Below the pieces are notes generated by a model. The model was not told where the DNA came from, searched no databases, and saw only the letters and a program-made list of their open reading frames with translations. Shown here piece by piece: positions 24,817-32,963 of a DNA stretch of 64,000 bases. Source of the stretch: Pseudomonas fluorescens (GTDB taxonomy: Bacteria > Pseudomonadota > Gammaproteobacteria > Pseudomonadales > Pseudomonadaceae); the NCBI RefSeq assembly GCF_902497745.1, contig NZ_CABVHJ010000006.1, positions 124,001 to 188,000 of the forward strand. Reading direction: 5' to 3'. A program made the translations under genes and the position numbers. The stretch's first letter is position 1. Every line of letters begins with the position of its first letter.

Positions 24817-25576
24817 CCGAGTCCAGTCCGGTGGCCTGCACGTCAGCTTGCGCGGCCGGCGCGGCGAGGTAGGCGAGCAGGGCTTTGGCTTCTTCTGGAT
24901 GCTGCGCACCGACTGGAATCCCGGCGGCAAAACGCGTCACCGATTGCACCGATTCCGGAATCTTCGCCACGAAACTCACACCCGGCACTGGCAGCAGTTC
25001 GCTGACCTGCTGGAAGCCCAATTGATAGTCGCCGGTAGCAACCACCGAGCCGACCGGGACCTTCGGGATCATCTTGGCCTTCGGTTTCAGCTGCTCTTCG
25101 ATGCCCAGTTTCTTGAACAACTGCTGCTCGATGTACACGCCGCTGGCGCTGTCGGAGTAAGCCACCGATTGTGCGTCAAGCAAGGTTTTCTTCAAGGCGT
25201 CGACGCTGCTGATATCTGGTTTCGGCGCACCTTCACGCACCACCAGGCCGATCCGCGAATCGGCCAGCTCAACGCGCGAGGCCGGGTCGACCTTGCCCTG
25301 TTTGATCAAGTCGTCGAGGGCGTAGCCGACCATGATCACCACGTCGGCGTGCTCACCGCGCGCGAGGCGATTGGGGATCGCCTCCGGCGCTTTGCCCATC
25401 GACGGGCCGAGGCTGGTGGTCAGTGTGTTGCCGCTGGCGGCAGCGAATTTCGGCCCGAGAATCTTATAGGCAGCAGTGAAGCCCCCGGAGGTCATCACGC
25501 TCAATTCTTCGGCCTGCGCCGCGAGGTTGAACGCGAGACCGGCGAGCAGGGCGGTGACAGTAAACAGTTTTTTCAT
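24806..25576 (-). CDS. ModA-like periplasmic substrate-binding protein
   Basis: The product has 256 residues, with a signal peptide ending near residue 22 (LAAQA/EEL). The start ELSVMTSGGFTAAYKILGPK, then ADVVIMVGYALDDLIKQGKV and SVAYSDSASGVYIEQQLFKK, belong to the molybdate/sulfate (ModA) type of solute-binding proteins. There is no ABC permease or ATPase nearby; instead it sits 11 bp downstream of an MFS symporter gene and is likely cotranscribed with it. The ligand is therefore probably an organic acid rather than molybdate, though this is inference. Confidence 0.8.
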   Translation of the reverse strand: MKKLFTVTALLAGLAFNLAAQAEELSVMTSGGFTAAYKILGPKFAAASGNTLTTSLGPSMGKAPEAIPNRLARGEHADVVIMVGYALDDLIKQGKVDPASRVELADSRIGLVVREGAPKPDISSVDALKKTLLDAQSVAYSDSASGVYIEQQLFKKLGIEEQLKPKAKMIPKVPVGSVVATGDYQLGFQQVSELLPVPGVSFVAKIPESVQSVTRFAAGIPVGAQHPEEAKALLAYLAAPAAQADVQATGLDSVKR

Positions 25577-25587
25577 GGCAAGTTTCC

Positions 25588-26880
25588 TCAGGCCGCGACA
25601 GGTTGCAGACGACCACCGGCACGGCGGTACAGATAAAGAGTGGCGCACAAGGCACACAGCGCACCGATGCTCATCCAGTAACCCGGCGCGGCTTTGTCGC
25701 CGGTGTACTGGATCAGGAAGGTCGACATCGCCGGGGTAAAACCGCCGAAAATCGCCGTTGCCAGGCTGTAGGCGAGGGAGAAACCGGCAACGCGCACTTC
25801 GACCGGCATGATCTCGGTCAGCGCCGGAATCATCGCGCCGTTGTACAAGCCGTAGATAAACGACAGCCACAACAGCGACAGCAACATGTGGCTGAAGCTC
25901 GGCGCCTGCACCAGGTACGACAGCGCCGGATAGGTCGTGGCCAAGGCCAGCAGCGACATGGCGATCAGCACCGGACGACGGCCGATGCGGTCGGACAACA
26001 GGCCGCCAATCGGCAGCCAGAAGAAGTTCGACACACCAACCAGCAAGGTCACCAACAGTGCGTCGGAGGTGCTCAGGTGCAGCACGGTTTTGCCGAAGGT
26101 CGGCGCGTACACGGTGATCAGGTAAAACGCGGTGGTGGTCAGGGCGACCATCAACATGCCGCCGAGGACCACGCCCCAGTTCTGGCCAAGGGTGCGGAAC
26201 ACTTCGCCCATGCTCGGGCGGTGTTTGCGTGCGGCGAACTCTTCGGTTTCCGCCAGGTTACGACGCAGGAAAAAGATGAACGGCACGATCATGCAGCCGA
26301 CGAAAAACGGAATCCGCCAGCCCCAGTCAGCCACCACATCCGGCGCCATCCATGCGTTCAAGGCGTAGCCCAACGCGGCGGCGACAATGATTGCCACTTG
26401 TTGACTGGCCGACTGCCAAGCGGTGAAGAAACCCTTGCGACCCGGCGTGGCGATCTCGGCGAGATACACCGACACACCGCCCAATTCCGCCCCGGCCGAG
26501 AAGCCTTGCAGCAAACGCCCGATCAACACCAGCGCCGGTGCAAACAGGCCGATGCTTTCATAACCGGGCACCAGCACAATCAAGATCGTGCCGCTGGCCA
26601 TGATCGACAGCGTGACGATCAAACCTTTGCGCCGACCGACATCATCGATGTACGCACCGAGCACGATGGCGCCCAGCGGACGCATCAAGAAGCCTGCGCC
26701 GAACACCGCAAAGGTCATCATCAGGGAAGCGAACTCACTGCTCGCCGGAAAGAACACCGCCGCGATCTGCGTGGCGTAGAAGCCGAACAGAAAGAAGTCG
26801 AACTGTTCGAGGAAGTTGCCCGAGGTCACCCGGAAAATGGCGCCGGCCCGCGAGCCGTTATGTGGGATTGAGGCTGTCAT
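25588..26880 (-). CDS. MFS transporter, MHS (metabolite:H+ symporter) type
   Basis: The product has 430 residues and twelve predicted helices. [20 protein letters not shown] at the first helix, [20 protein letters not shown] and [20 protein letters not shown] are signatures of the citrate/alpha-ketoglutarate/proline symporter family (CitA, TcuC, KgtP, ProP). Uptake of a di- or tricarboxylate with protons is the likely role. ATG at 26880 starts MTASIPHNG; the frame is open 17 codons further without support. It forms an operon with the following binding-protein gene. Confidence 0.87.
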   Translation of the reverse strand: MTASIPHNGSRAGAIFRVTSGNFLEQFDFFLFGFYATQIAAVFFPASSEFASLMMTFAVFGAGFLMRPLGAIVLGAYIDDVGRRKGLIVTLSIMASGTILIVLVPGYESIGLFAPALVLIGRLLQGFSAGAELGGVSVYLAEIATPGRKGFFTAWQSASQQVAIIVAAALGYALNAWMAPDVVADWGWRIPFFVGCMIVPFIFFLRRNLAETEEFAARKHRPSMGEVFRTLGQNWGVVLGGMLMVALTTTAFYLITVYAPTFGKTVLHLSTSDALLVTLLVGVSNFFWLPIGGLLSDRIGRRPVLIAMSLLALATTYPALSYLVQAPSFSHMLLSLLWLSFIYGLYNGAMIPALTEIMPVEVRVAGFSLAYSLATAIFGGFTPAMSTFLIQYTGDKAAPGYWMSIGALCALCATLYLYRRAGGRLQPVAA

Positions 26881-27349
26881 AGAAAAGTACTCCACCGCTT
26901 TTATGACGTGCGCGACGGGAGGGCGGCGCACGGTTTTTATTGAGGCGGATGGTGGCGCAGGTGTAACTGGATGTTAATTGCATTGTTGGCATGGATTGAT
27001 GTGCAAAGTGGATCAATGGTTTTTTTGGGTACAAATCCATTGCTGCGGTAACGGCTGCTTATGGTTTCGCCCTCACCCCAGCCCTCTCCCGAGGGAGAGG
27101 GAGCCGATTTCGGTTGGTTTTGAAACTTGCATTCGACTCGGTATCGCACGTCGGCGCACTTCTGCCAAACACCTCGGTCAGTCCCCTCTCCCTCCGGGAG
27201 AGGGCTAGGGTGAGGGGCTCTTGATTTTGCTTTTGTCTCCAGGACACCCAAATTCCAATGACCTCTAGCGGCCACCCCCGGTAAAAAAGGAATGTTTCCC
27301 GCCCCACGCAGTCGGAGTTGAGGTACTACCCAATTCAGGAGGTTCACCG
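26881..27349. other. Gene-free region with a REP element
   Basis: The 469-bp interval holds the promoter of the MHS symporter on one side, the REP element at 27068-27220 in the centre, and the leader of the RcnB-like gene with CAGGAGG just before its ATG. Short open frames here are repeat-derived. Nothing else stands out. Confidence 0.7.
27068..27220. repeat. REP pair, CCCTCACCCCAGCCCTCTCCC type
   Basis: CCCTCACCCCAGCCCTCTCC with its own inner hairpin (CTCTCCCGAGGGAGAGG) is answered by an inverted GGGAGAGGGCTAGGGTGAGG about 90 nt later. It belongs to a different REP family from the GTGGGAGC type. Confidence 0.92.
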
Positions 27350-27658
27350 ATGAACAGCAAAACCCTAATCGCCAGCCTGGCCCTCGTCGCCGGCATTGCC
27401 GGGATCAGCCCACTTGTTCAAGCGGCGCAAACCTCAAATGAACAGGCCGTGCAATCCCCGGTCAGCGACCGCGAATTGAAGGTCAATGATCGGGCGCCGG
27501 ATATTTATCAGCGCAGTGAAAAGGCAATTACCAACTGGAAACAGAAAGGTCTGAAACAACCCGAGCCGCAAGCGCAGTGGGTACAGATCAATGACCAGTA
27601 CGTCATGGTGATGATCACCAACGGGACGATTGTCGAGATGAAACCGGTGGAGCGTTAA
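27350..27658 (+). CDS. RcnB-like periplasmic protein
   Basis: The product has 102 residues, with a signal peptide ending near residue 26 (VQA/AQT). The mature domain PDIYQRSEKAITNWKQKGLK, then QWVQINDQYVMVMITNGTIV, is the RcnB fold, a small periplasmic domain first known from Ni/Co homeostasis in E. coli. The His-rich metal segment of true RcnB is absent, so metal binding is doubtful. AGGAGG before ATG gives strong initiation. No efflux gene lies nearby. Confidence 0.8.
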   Translation: MNSKTLIASLALVAGIAGISPLVQAAQTSNEQAVQSPVSDRELKVNDRAPDIYQRSEKAITNWKQKGLKQPEPQAQWVQINDQYVMVMITNGTIVEMKPVER

Positions 27659-27900
27659 TTTTTACGGCAATATCTGGCCATGAACGGGCGATCAAAATCG
27701 AGCGTCGTATGAATACAACCTCGTACGACGTTTCGAATGAATCGAGGTCAATGCCAGCATCATGAAAAACAAGCTACCTCATCAAAAACAAGGCACTCCC
27801 CGTTTCGGTGAAACGATATTTAACTCGCTACTCCATCGAGTTGACAGCAATGGATGGGGTGATGGCAAAATGATGGTTTGTCGCGTTTACATGGACTGTC
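27659..27900. other. AT-rich leader of the OLD nuclease gene
   Basis: This 242-bp stretch is richer in A and T than the left flank. It contains the inverted repeats CGTCGTA/TACGACG (27703-27730) and CGTTTC/GAAACG (27801-27815), the second followed by ATATTT and perhaps a terminator. No clear ribosome-binding site precedes the nuclease ATG. The left edge of the foreign segment probably lies here. Confidence 0.5.
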
Positions 27901-29598
27901 ATGACTATCAATTTCGGATTCACCGTTAAAGACTACAAATGTTTCAAGTCGCGCGGAGCCAGTATCCACCAAATCAAGCCCATCAACTTGTTGATCGGTA
28001 GAAATAATGTTGGTAAGTCGACTTTTCTAGAAGTGTTGGACTCTTTATGTGCTCCCGATGGCTGGGAGGGCACTCCGTTTGAGGAAATAGAGCTTTTTGA
28101 AACACTCACTGATGATGTATTCGCAAGGATAGATTTTGATGAGCAAGCTTATGTAGATGAGCCCGAGCCAGAAGCCGTTGATCACGAGCATCTCAGAGGG
28201 GCTGTGGTTACTTACAGGGAACGTCAACACGATACCGCTTATGTCGGAGTCAATTGTGAAGTTTCGGAATATGAACAGTATGGTCTGGCTGATCGATATT
28301 CAACAAATATGTTTCGTAGTGAGCTGGATGGAGGGTATATAGCGACTCAAAAAATTCTCGATAAGAAACATGTAAGATTACGTGCCGATCGCGATATTGT
28401 TCCAGAGGTCGATCAACAAAATATTACCTTCACGGATAATGGGGTTGGGGCGACGCAAATAGTTCATGCGCTCTCCCATCATTCTGAGCGGGATAGAGAG
28501 CTTATTACAAAAACCTTTTTAAGTGCATTGAATGAGGTGTTCAGTCCCGATACTCGGTTCATTGAAATTACAACGAAATATCACAAGACCGAAAAATTTT
28601 GGGAGATTTATCTTTCTGAAGATGGGGCGAAACTGTATCCGCTGTCCCAATCTGGAAGTGGATTAAAGACGATTATTCTAGTGCTGCTGAATTTGTTGGT
28701 TCGGCCAAAATTTGAAGATTTTCCGGTTTCTGAGTACATATTTTCTTTTGAGGAATTAGAGAATAATTTGCATCCTAGCCTGCAACGCAGATTATTCAAG
28801 TATCTCGAGAATTTTGCGGTAAGTAATAAGTGTCATATGTTTATTACCACTCACTCCAGTGTGGCCATTGATACGTACAGTTATTCGGATAGCGCGCAGA
28901 TAAATCATATTCAAAAAATAGATGGAGAAGTGGTCGGGTTCGTTGTTAGCGACAACTCCCACGGGTATCGTGTGTTGTCCGACCTCGGGAATAGGGCCAG
29001 CGATCTGTTGCAAGCCAATGGCCTGCTCTGGGTGGAAGGGCCATCAGATCGCATTTATATTAATAAGTTTATTGATATTTTTAGCGAGGGAGAGCTTCGC
29101 GAAGGCGTGCATTTTCAGTATGCCTACTTTGGTGGGAGTCTCTTGAAGCATTTGGATATGTCTCTCCCTGAGCATGATGTCAATGAGGCTTTAAATGTTT
29201 TGCGGATTAATAAAAATGCTGTCCTTATTTGTGATGGTGACAGGCGTCAACCAGGTGATCCACTGAAGGCTAGAGTGATAAAGGCGATGCAGGATCTTAA
29301 GTCCACGGGCGGATATTCGTGGGTTACAGAGTGCAGAGAAATTGAAAATTGCATTCCTAAAGAGGCCTTTCAATCGGTAAATGCATTAAGTAATATTGCG
29401 CATATCGGAATGCATGAGTCGATACTGGAGTTCTTGACCCGGCATAAAGTGACAGAGGCCTCTGAATACACTCAAAAATTTGATAAGGCTAAAGAGTATG
29501 TAAAGTACTTTACTCAGAAAAATTTGGAGTTTCGTCCTGAGATTGAATTAAATATGAAGGAAATATGTTCCCGTATTCGAAGCTGGAATTTTATGTAG
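27901..29598 (+). CDS. OLD family ATP-dependent nuclease (AAA ATPase with TOPRIM domain)
   Basis: The product has 565 residues. Walker A is GRNNVGKS at 33-40, preceded by FTVKDYKCFKS, as in RecF/OLD ATPases. Walker B lies in SFEELENNLHPSLQRR near 281-296 and the His switch in ITTHSSVAID near 315-324. A TOPRIM nuclease follows: LLWVEGPSDRIYI near 374 (catalytic Glu) and LICDGDRR near 442 (DxD). This is the single-gene class 1 OLD arrangement, as in phage P2 Old. Base and codon use are AT-rich and unlike every neighbour, a sign of transfer. An anti-phage role is plausible, not shown. Confidence 0.85.
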   Translation: MTINFGFTVKDYKCFKSRGASIHQIKPINLLIGRNNVGKSTFLEVLDSLCAPDGWEGTPFEEIELFETLTDDVFARIDFDEQAYVDEPEPEAVDHEHLRGAVVTYRERQHDTAYVGVNCEVSEYEQYGLADRYSTNMFRSELDGGYIATQKILDKKHVRLRADRDIVPEVDQQNITFTDNGVGATQIVHALSHHSERDRELITKTFLSALNEVFSPDTRFIEITTKYHKTEKFWEIYLSEDGAKLYPLSQSGSGLKTIILVLLNLLVRPKFEDFPVSEYIFSFEELENNLHPSLQRRLFKYLENFAVSNKCHMFITTHSSVAIDTYSYSDSAQINHIQKIDGEVVGFVVSDNSHGYRVLSDLGNRASDLLQANGLLWVEGPSDRIYINKFIDIFSEGELREGVHFQYAYFGGSLLKHLDMSLPEHDVNEALNVLRINKNAVLICDGDRRQPGDPLKARVIKAMQDLKSTGGYSWVTECREIENCIPKEAFQSVNALSNIAHIGMHESILEFLTRHKVTEASEYTQKFDKAKEYVKYFTQKNLEFRPEIELNMKEICSRIRSWNFM

Positions 29599-29710
29599 GT
29601 GGTCGCTCAAGCATTTAATAAAACCTAAATCATCTGCCTCGGCTTGGTGGCCGAAACCATGCGCGGGGCATTTTTCCATAAGGCTTAACGTTCTTTGGCG
29701 GATTCAGCCT

Positions 29711-30784
29711 CTATATCGGTAAGTGATTCATCACCTGCCCACCCCCCAGCCGATACTGATTATTGCCACTGCGCTTGGCCTCATACATCGCCAGATCGGC
29801 AATGTGCAGCAAGCGATCCATGGCCGTCGCATGATCCGGAAACACCGCCACCCCAAGGCTGGTGCCGATGTGGCGCTGGTCGTTGCCGATGCTGATCGGG
29901 GGCGACAGTTCGATGAAGATTTTCTGGCAGATGCTGCGGGCTTCGTCCTGCAAACTCAGGCTCGGCGCCAGGCCTTGCAGGATCACCACGAACTCATCGC
30001 CGCCAATGCGCGCAGCGGTATCGGTGGCGCGCAGGATGCGTTTCAGCCGCGTGGCCATGGTGATCAGCACCCGGTCGCCGGCGGCATGGCCGTAGCGGTC
30101 GTTGATGGTTTTGAAACCGTTGAGGTCGACGAATACCAGCGCTACGCGAGTTTCGGTCTGCCGCGCGTGATCCAGTGCTTCGGACAAGCGTTGTTCCAGC
30201 ACCAGGCGATTGGGCAGGCCGGTCAGCGGATCGAAGTGAGCGAGGTGTTGCAGGTAACTGGCCGAGGCTTTTTCTTCGGTGATGTCGCGCACCACGCCCA
30301 TCATTTTCACCACCGCGTCGTGGTCGTTGCGTACAACGTTGCCGGTTTCCCGCAGCCAGCGAATCGTGCCGTCGGGCCACACCACGCGGTATTCCTCATC
30401 GTGGTTTTCGCCAGTCTCCAGGCAGCGCAGTTCGCCTTCGCGCACCTTGGTGCGATCGTCCGGATGGACACAGGAGCAGAACAGCGCATAGGACGGGGTG
30501 ATCTCACCGATCTTGAACCCGAACATGCCGTAGATCGCATCCGACCAGTACAAGCGATCCGTGTCGACTTCCCAGTCCCACGTACCGATGCGCGCAAAGT
30601 ACTGGCTGCGCTTGAAGCGCTCGACGTCGCCGTCCTGCTGAATGTGTTGGCCATCGGCGGCCCGCCTCAGCAGATCCCGGTACTGCGCGAGCTGCCTGCG
30701 CAAACCGCGTTCGCGCCAAAGCAACACGGCGATGACGGCGAGCAAAATCGCGGCCACGGCAAGGCTGATCCAGAACAGAGTCAT
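29711..30784 (-). CDS. PAS-GGDEF diguanylate cyclase
   Basis: The product has 357 residues. One membrane helix lies at 5-23, a PAS/PAC domain at about 60-175 (FARIGTWDWEVDTDRLYWSD; EYRVVWPDGTIRWLRETGN) and a GGDEF domain from 182 on. The active site is intact, RIGGDEFVV with GGDEF at 261-265, and the inhibitory I-site RATD is at 252-255. It should make cyclic di-GMP and be subject to product inhibition. The PAS domain has the PAS_3 type sequence; its signal is unknown. No EAL domain is present. Confidence 0.92.
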   Translation of the reverse strand: MTLFWISLAVAAILLAVIAVLLWRERGLRRQLAQYRDLLRRAADGQHIQQDGDVERFKRSQYFARIGTWDWEVDTDRLYWSDAIYGMFGFKIGEITPSYALFCSCVHPDDRTKVREGELRCLETGENHDEEYRVVWPDGTIRWLRETGNVVRNDHDAVVKMMGVVRDITEEKASASYLQHLAHFDPLTGLPNRLVLEQRLSEALDHARQTETRVALVFVDLNGFKTINDRYGHAAGDRVLITMATRLKRILRATDTAARIGGDEFVVILQGLAPSLSLQDEARSICQKIFIELSPPISIGNDQRHIGTSLGVAVFPDHATAMDRLLHIADLAMYEAKRSGNNQYRLGGGQVMNHLPI

Positions 30785-30947
30785 TCGGGCGCTGCCAGCA
30801 TGGCGGGTCGATCCGTGGGGTAGTGGCGGTTGGCTATGTTAATGCTTCAATACTCAGTTCCGATACCACGTTGATCTGCGCTGGCAGGTTGCCAATCACC
30901 GGCATTTCTGGGAAAACGGCGGCCGGCTGAACAATAGAGTGAATGTT

Positions 30948-31286
30948 ATGAATGATGAACTGCAGGTAATCGATCTTCAGATCGGTGAAGGCAAAGCCGC
31001 CGTCAAAGGCGCACTGATCACCACCCAATACACCGGATGGCTGGAAGACGGCAGCGAGTTCGATTCTTCCTACAGCCGTGGCAAACCTTTTCAGTGCGTG
31101 ATTGGCACGGGGCGGGTGATCAAGGGGTGGGATCAGGGCTTGATGGGCATGCAGGTGGGGGGCAAACGTAAATTGCTGGTGCCGGCGCATCTGGGGTATG
31201 GCGAGCGGACGATGGGCAAGATCCCGCCGAATTCGAATCTGGTATTTGAGATTGAGTTGTTGGAAGTGCTGACGCGGGAGGATTGA
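30948..31286 (+). CDS. FKBP-type peptidyl-prolyl cis-trans isomerase
   Basis: The product has 112 residues, a single FKBP domain without signal peptide. Characteristic segments are ITTQYTGWLEDGSEFDSSYS, GRVIKGWDQGLMGMQVGGKR, PAHLGYGERTMGKIPPNSNL and FEIELLEV. It would speed proline isomerisation during protein folding in the cytoplasm. ATG at 30948 is preferred to the GTG three codons upstream. Unlike the SlyD type it has no metal-binding His-rich tail. Confidence 0.9.
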   Translation: MNDELQVIDLQIGEGKAAVKGALITTQYTGWLEDGSEFDSSYSRGKPFQCVIGTGRVIKGWDQGLMGMQVGGKRKLLVPAHLGYGERTMGKIPPNSNLVFEIELLEVLTRED

Positions 31287-31320
31287 AACCGGGTCTTTTT
31301 TACGCTTGGGAATAAATGCG

Positions 31321-31734
31321 ATGGATGTGTGGCAGGTGGTTTCACAAGTTGCCGATTGGCTGGTTGAGAGGCATGCGACTCGTAGGGGATCGACCTACAA
31401 CTATATGTTGTTCGTTTCCGCTGCCGCTGCAGTTGGCAGCTGGGTAGTCGCGAAAGAACTGCTCGCCAAACGCAAGGCTCTCAAAGCAAACGTGTCTGAA
31501 GCTCTGCAAAATGAAACGTTACGTGCGATGTCCTTTGCCCAGGAGGATGGGCGGCCAGTCAAACGCACTGCGACGTTGGTCCGGCAGGAAGAAACCTTTT
31601 TCGTCACGGTCATTCGCCATGACGATGAAGAATGCGTGGAGTCATCCAGTGAAGCGTTGCACTCGCTGGACGATGTCGACGTTTACTTGCGTGACCACAC
31701 ACCCTTTATCCTCGCGGATTTTCGAGCGTCGTGA
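31321..31734 (+). CDS. Hypothetical protein with one membrane segment
   Basis: The product has 137 residues. A hydrophobic stretch near 28-45 (YMLFVSAAAAVGSWVVAKEL) is followed by a basic segment and a soluble C-terminal domain with alternating strands (TATLVRQEETFFVTVIRHDD). It ends FILADFRAS. I recognise no family. It follows the FKBP gene by 34 bp and may be cotranscribed. ATG at 31321 follows a GGGAA element; a TTG five codons upstream is an alternative. Confidence 0.6.
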   Translation: MDVWQVVSQVADWLVERHATRRGSTYNYMLFVSAAAAVGSWVVAKELLAKRKALKANVSEALQNETLRAMSFAQEDGRPVKRTATLVRQEETFFVTVIRHDDEECVESSSEALHSLDDVDVYLRDHTPFILADFRAS

Positions 31735-31758
31735 CTCACGCGTCCGATGCAGAAAGAA

Positions 31759-31856
31759 CGCTTTCGCGAGCAGGCTCACTCCCACATTGGAACTGCGGTG
31801 TACTCGAATGCCGCGAGTAACCGCGAACAACTGTGGGAGCGAGCCTGCTCGCGAAG
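31759..31856. repeat. REP pair, reversed orientation
   Basis: CTTTCGCGAGCAGGCTCACT (one base off the usual arm) at the left and CTGTGGGAGCGAGCCTGCTC at the right are inverted copies, with a GC-containing centre of about 48 nt. Arms are in the reverse order from most other pairs here. Confidence 0.92.
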
Positions 31857-31873
31857 AACGATCACGCGGTCAG

Positions 31874-32143
31874 TCAGGCTGCGTGGGACATTTCGGCCAG
31901 TGTGTCGGCCACGGTTCTTTGCAGTGAGGGGAACCGGCGGGTCACGCGGCGCAGTGCGGGTAGCACGGCGTCGATTTCCAGTTCATCGAGTTGGGGAAGG
32001 ACGGTGACGGCGGAGGCGACGATGGATTCGCGTTCGCTTTCGAAGAGCACCAGGCAGGCGTTCTGTGCCCAGCGTCCGTCCCGCTCGTTGAAGCCCATGG
32101 CCACCAGTGCCGCGACGACTTGTGCATCGGTTTTGTGGGTCAT
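31874..32143 (-). CDS. Small protein encoded after DUF6124
   Basis: The product has 89 residues, starting MTHKTDAQVVAALVAMGFNE, all alpha-helical by pattern, with no membrane segment or motif I know. It begins 2 bp after the DUF6124 stop, so the two genes form a tight operon. A functional link between them, such as a complex, is inferred from this spacing only. It is followed by a REP element. Confidence 0.62.
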   Translation of the reverse strand: MTHKTDAQVVAALVAMGFNERDGRWAQNACLVLFESERESIVASAVTVLPQLDELEIDAVLPALRRVTRRFPSLQRTVADTLAEMSHAA

Positions 32144-32145
32144 GG

Positions 32146-32526
32146 TTATTGCCTCAGGGCCGGTTCGATTTTGTCGAGGGCGCGGTTGACCGCGAGTTCG
32201 CCGAGCATGACCACTTGCTGGATGCCGAGCACGGTGTTGCGGTAGGGCGAGTCGAGCAGGGCGGCGAAGTCGCTGAGCATGACGCTGGCCGAGGCCATGG
32301 ATTCGCAGGCGTGGGCCATGAGGTCTTCGGCGCCGGTGTTGGGGTCGACGAGGAACATGGTGCTGGGTTTGCGTGGTGGCGCTGGGGGCGCGGGTTTCAG
32401 GTAGTGATCGAGAGCGCGTTCGGCGGCTTCGTGGAGTTTTCTGGAGCCTGGTGTGGAATAAGGGGACGTTGAGTTTGGATCGATTTCCGCGTCTGTTTCG
32501 GGCGGATTCGGCGTAATTTTGAACAT
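32146..32526 (-). CDS. DUF6124 family protein
   Basis: The product has 126 residues. The opening MFKITPNPPETDAE and the core KLHEAAERALDHYLKP, then SASVMLSDFAALLDSP and the closing LGELAVNRALDKIEPA, are those of DUF6124, a family seen widely in fluorescent pseudomonads and often in several copies. It has no signal or membrane segment and its function is unknown. AAGG 9 bases before the ATG is the probable ribosome-binding site and is adjacent to one arm of a 9-nt inverted repeat in the leader. Confidence 0.85.
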   Translation of the reverse strand: MFKITPNPPETDAEIDPNSTSPYSTPGSRKLHEAAERALDHYLKPAPPAPPRKPSTMFLVDPNTGAEDLMAHACESMASASVMLSDFAALLDSPYRNTVLGIQQVVMLGELAVNRALDKIEPALRQ

Positions 32527-32528
32527 TT

Positions 32529-32618
32529 CTTAGAACCTTTTAATGAGGCCGACACGTTCATTGCGACTAAACAAATGGGTGGCAGCTATGCGCAGGTTAG
32601 TCGACCGGTGGTTCTAAG
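32529..32618 (-). promoter_or_regulatory. Inverted repeat in the DUF6124 leader that may mask its ribosome-binding site
   Basis: Read on the minus strand, CTTAGAACC (32618-32610) is transcribed first and its perfect complement GGTTCTAAG (32537-32529) 72 nt later, two bases before the ATG. The second arm includes GG of the AAGG ribosome-binding site. Pairing would hide the start. This is a structural inference. Confidence 0.5.
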
Positions 32619-32877
32619 CAGTCCCGGCGCACCCGAAGGCGCCCTGCGCACAGCTACCATTAAGCTCAGGCGCGAGAATGCCTGACTGAACGGACTGTAT
32701 GCTGCCAAAAAACCACCGAGCGACTAAACCCGATCACTGAACATTCAGTGACGCGAACCAAGTTACCGGCAGCCCCCAAGCCGCACAAGCCGGCGGATTC
32801 TGGCGTAGTTGTAGGCAAAGGCGCAAGGCGCTGTAGCCTTGTGGCTGATGTCTAAATGATGCTGCGTTTGACTGGAC

Positions 32878-32949
32878 GCCTTCGCGAGCAAGCTCGCTCC
32901 CACATTTGAAATGCGTACCCCTGTGGGAGCGAGCTTGCTCGCGAAGGCG
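32878..32949. repeat. Short-spaced REP pair, reversed orientation
   Basis: CGCCTTCGCGAGCAAGCTCG continuing CTCCCAC, then after a spacer of about 18 nt its inverted copy. The loop is shorter than in other pairs of this window, so a long cruciform stem is possible. Confidence 0.93.
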
Positions 32950-32963
32950 CCTTCAAAATCACT

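Larger units (their letters stand above)
32527..32963. other. Gene-free region: DUF6124 leader and REP element
   Basis: The 437-bp interval contains the structured DUF6124 leader at 32529-32618, a GC hairpin near 32626-32645, and a REP pair at 32878-32949. The middle (32650-32870) has CTGAACATTCAG near 32736 but no gene that I can support. Confidence 0.65.

Noticed and set aside
29599..29710. A possible attachment site or terminator after the OLD gene
   Set aside because: I found only a weak CGGC..GCCG hairpin and no direct repeat matching the left side of the AT-rich segment, so no att site can be claimed.
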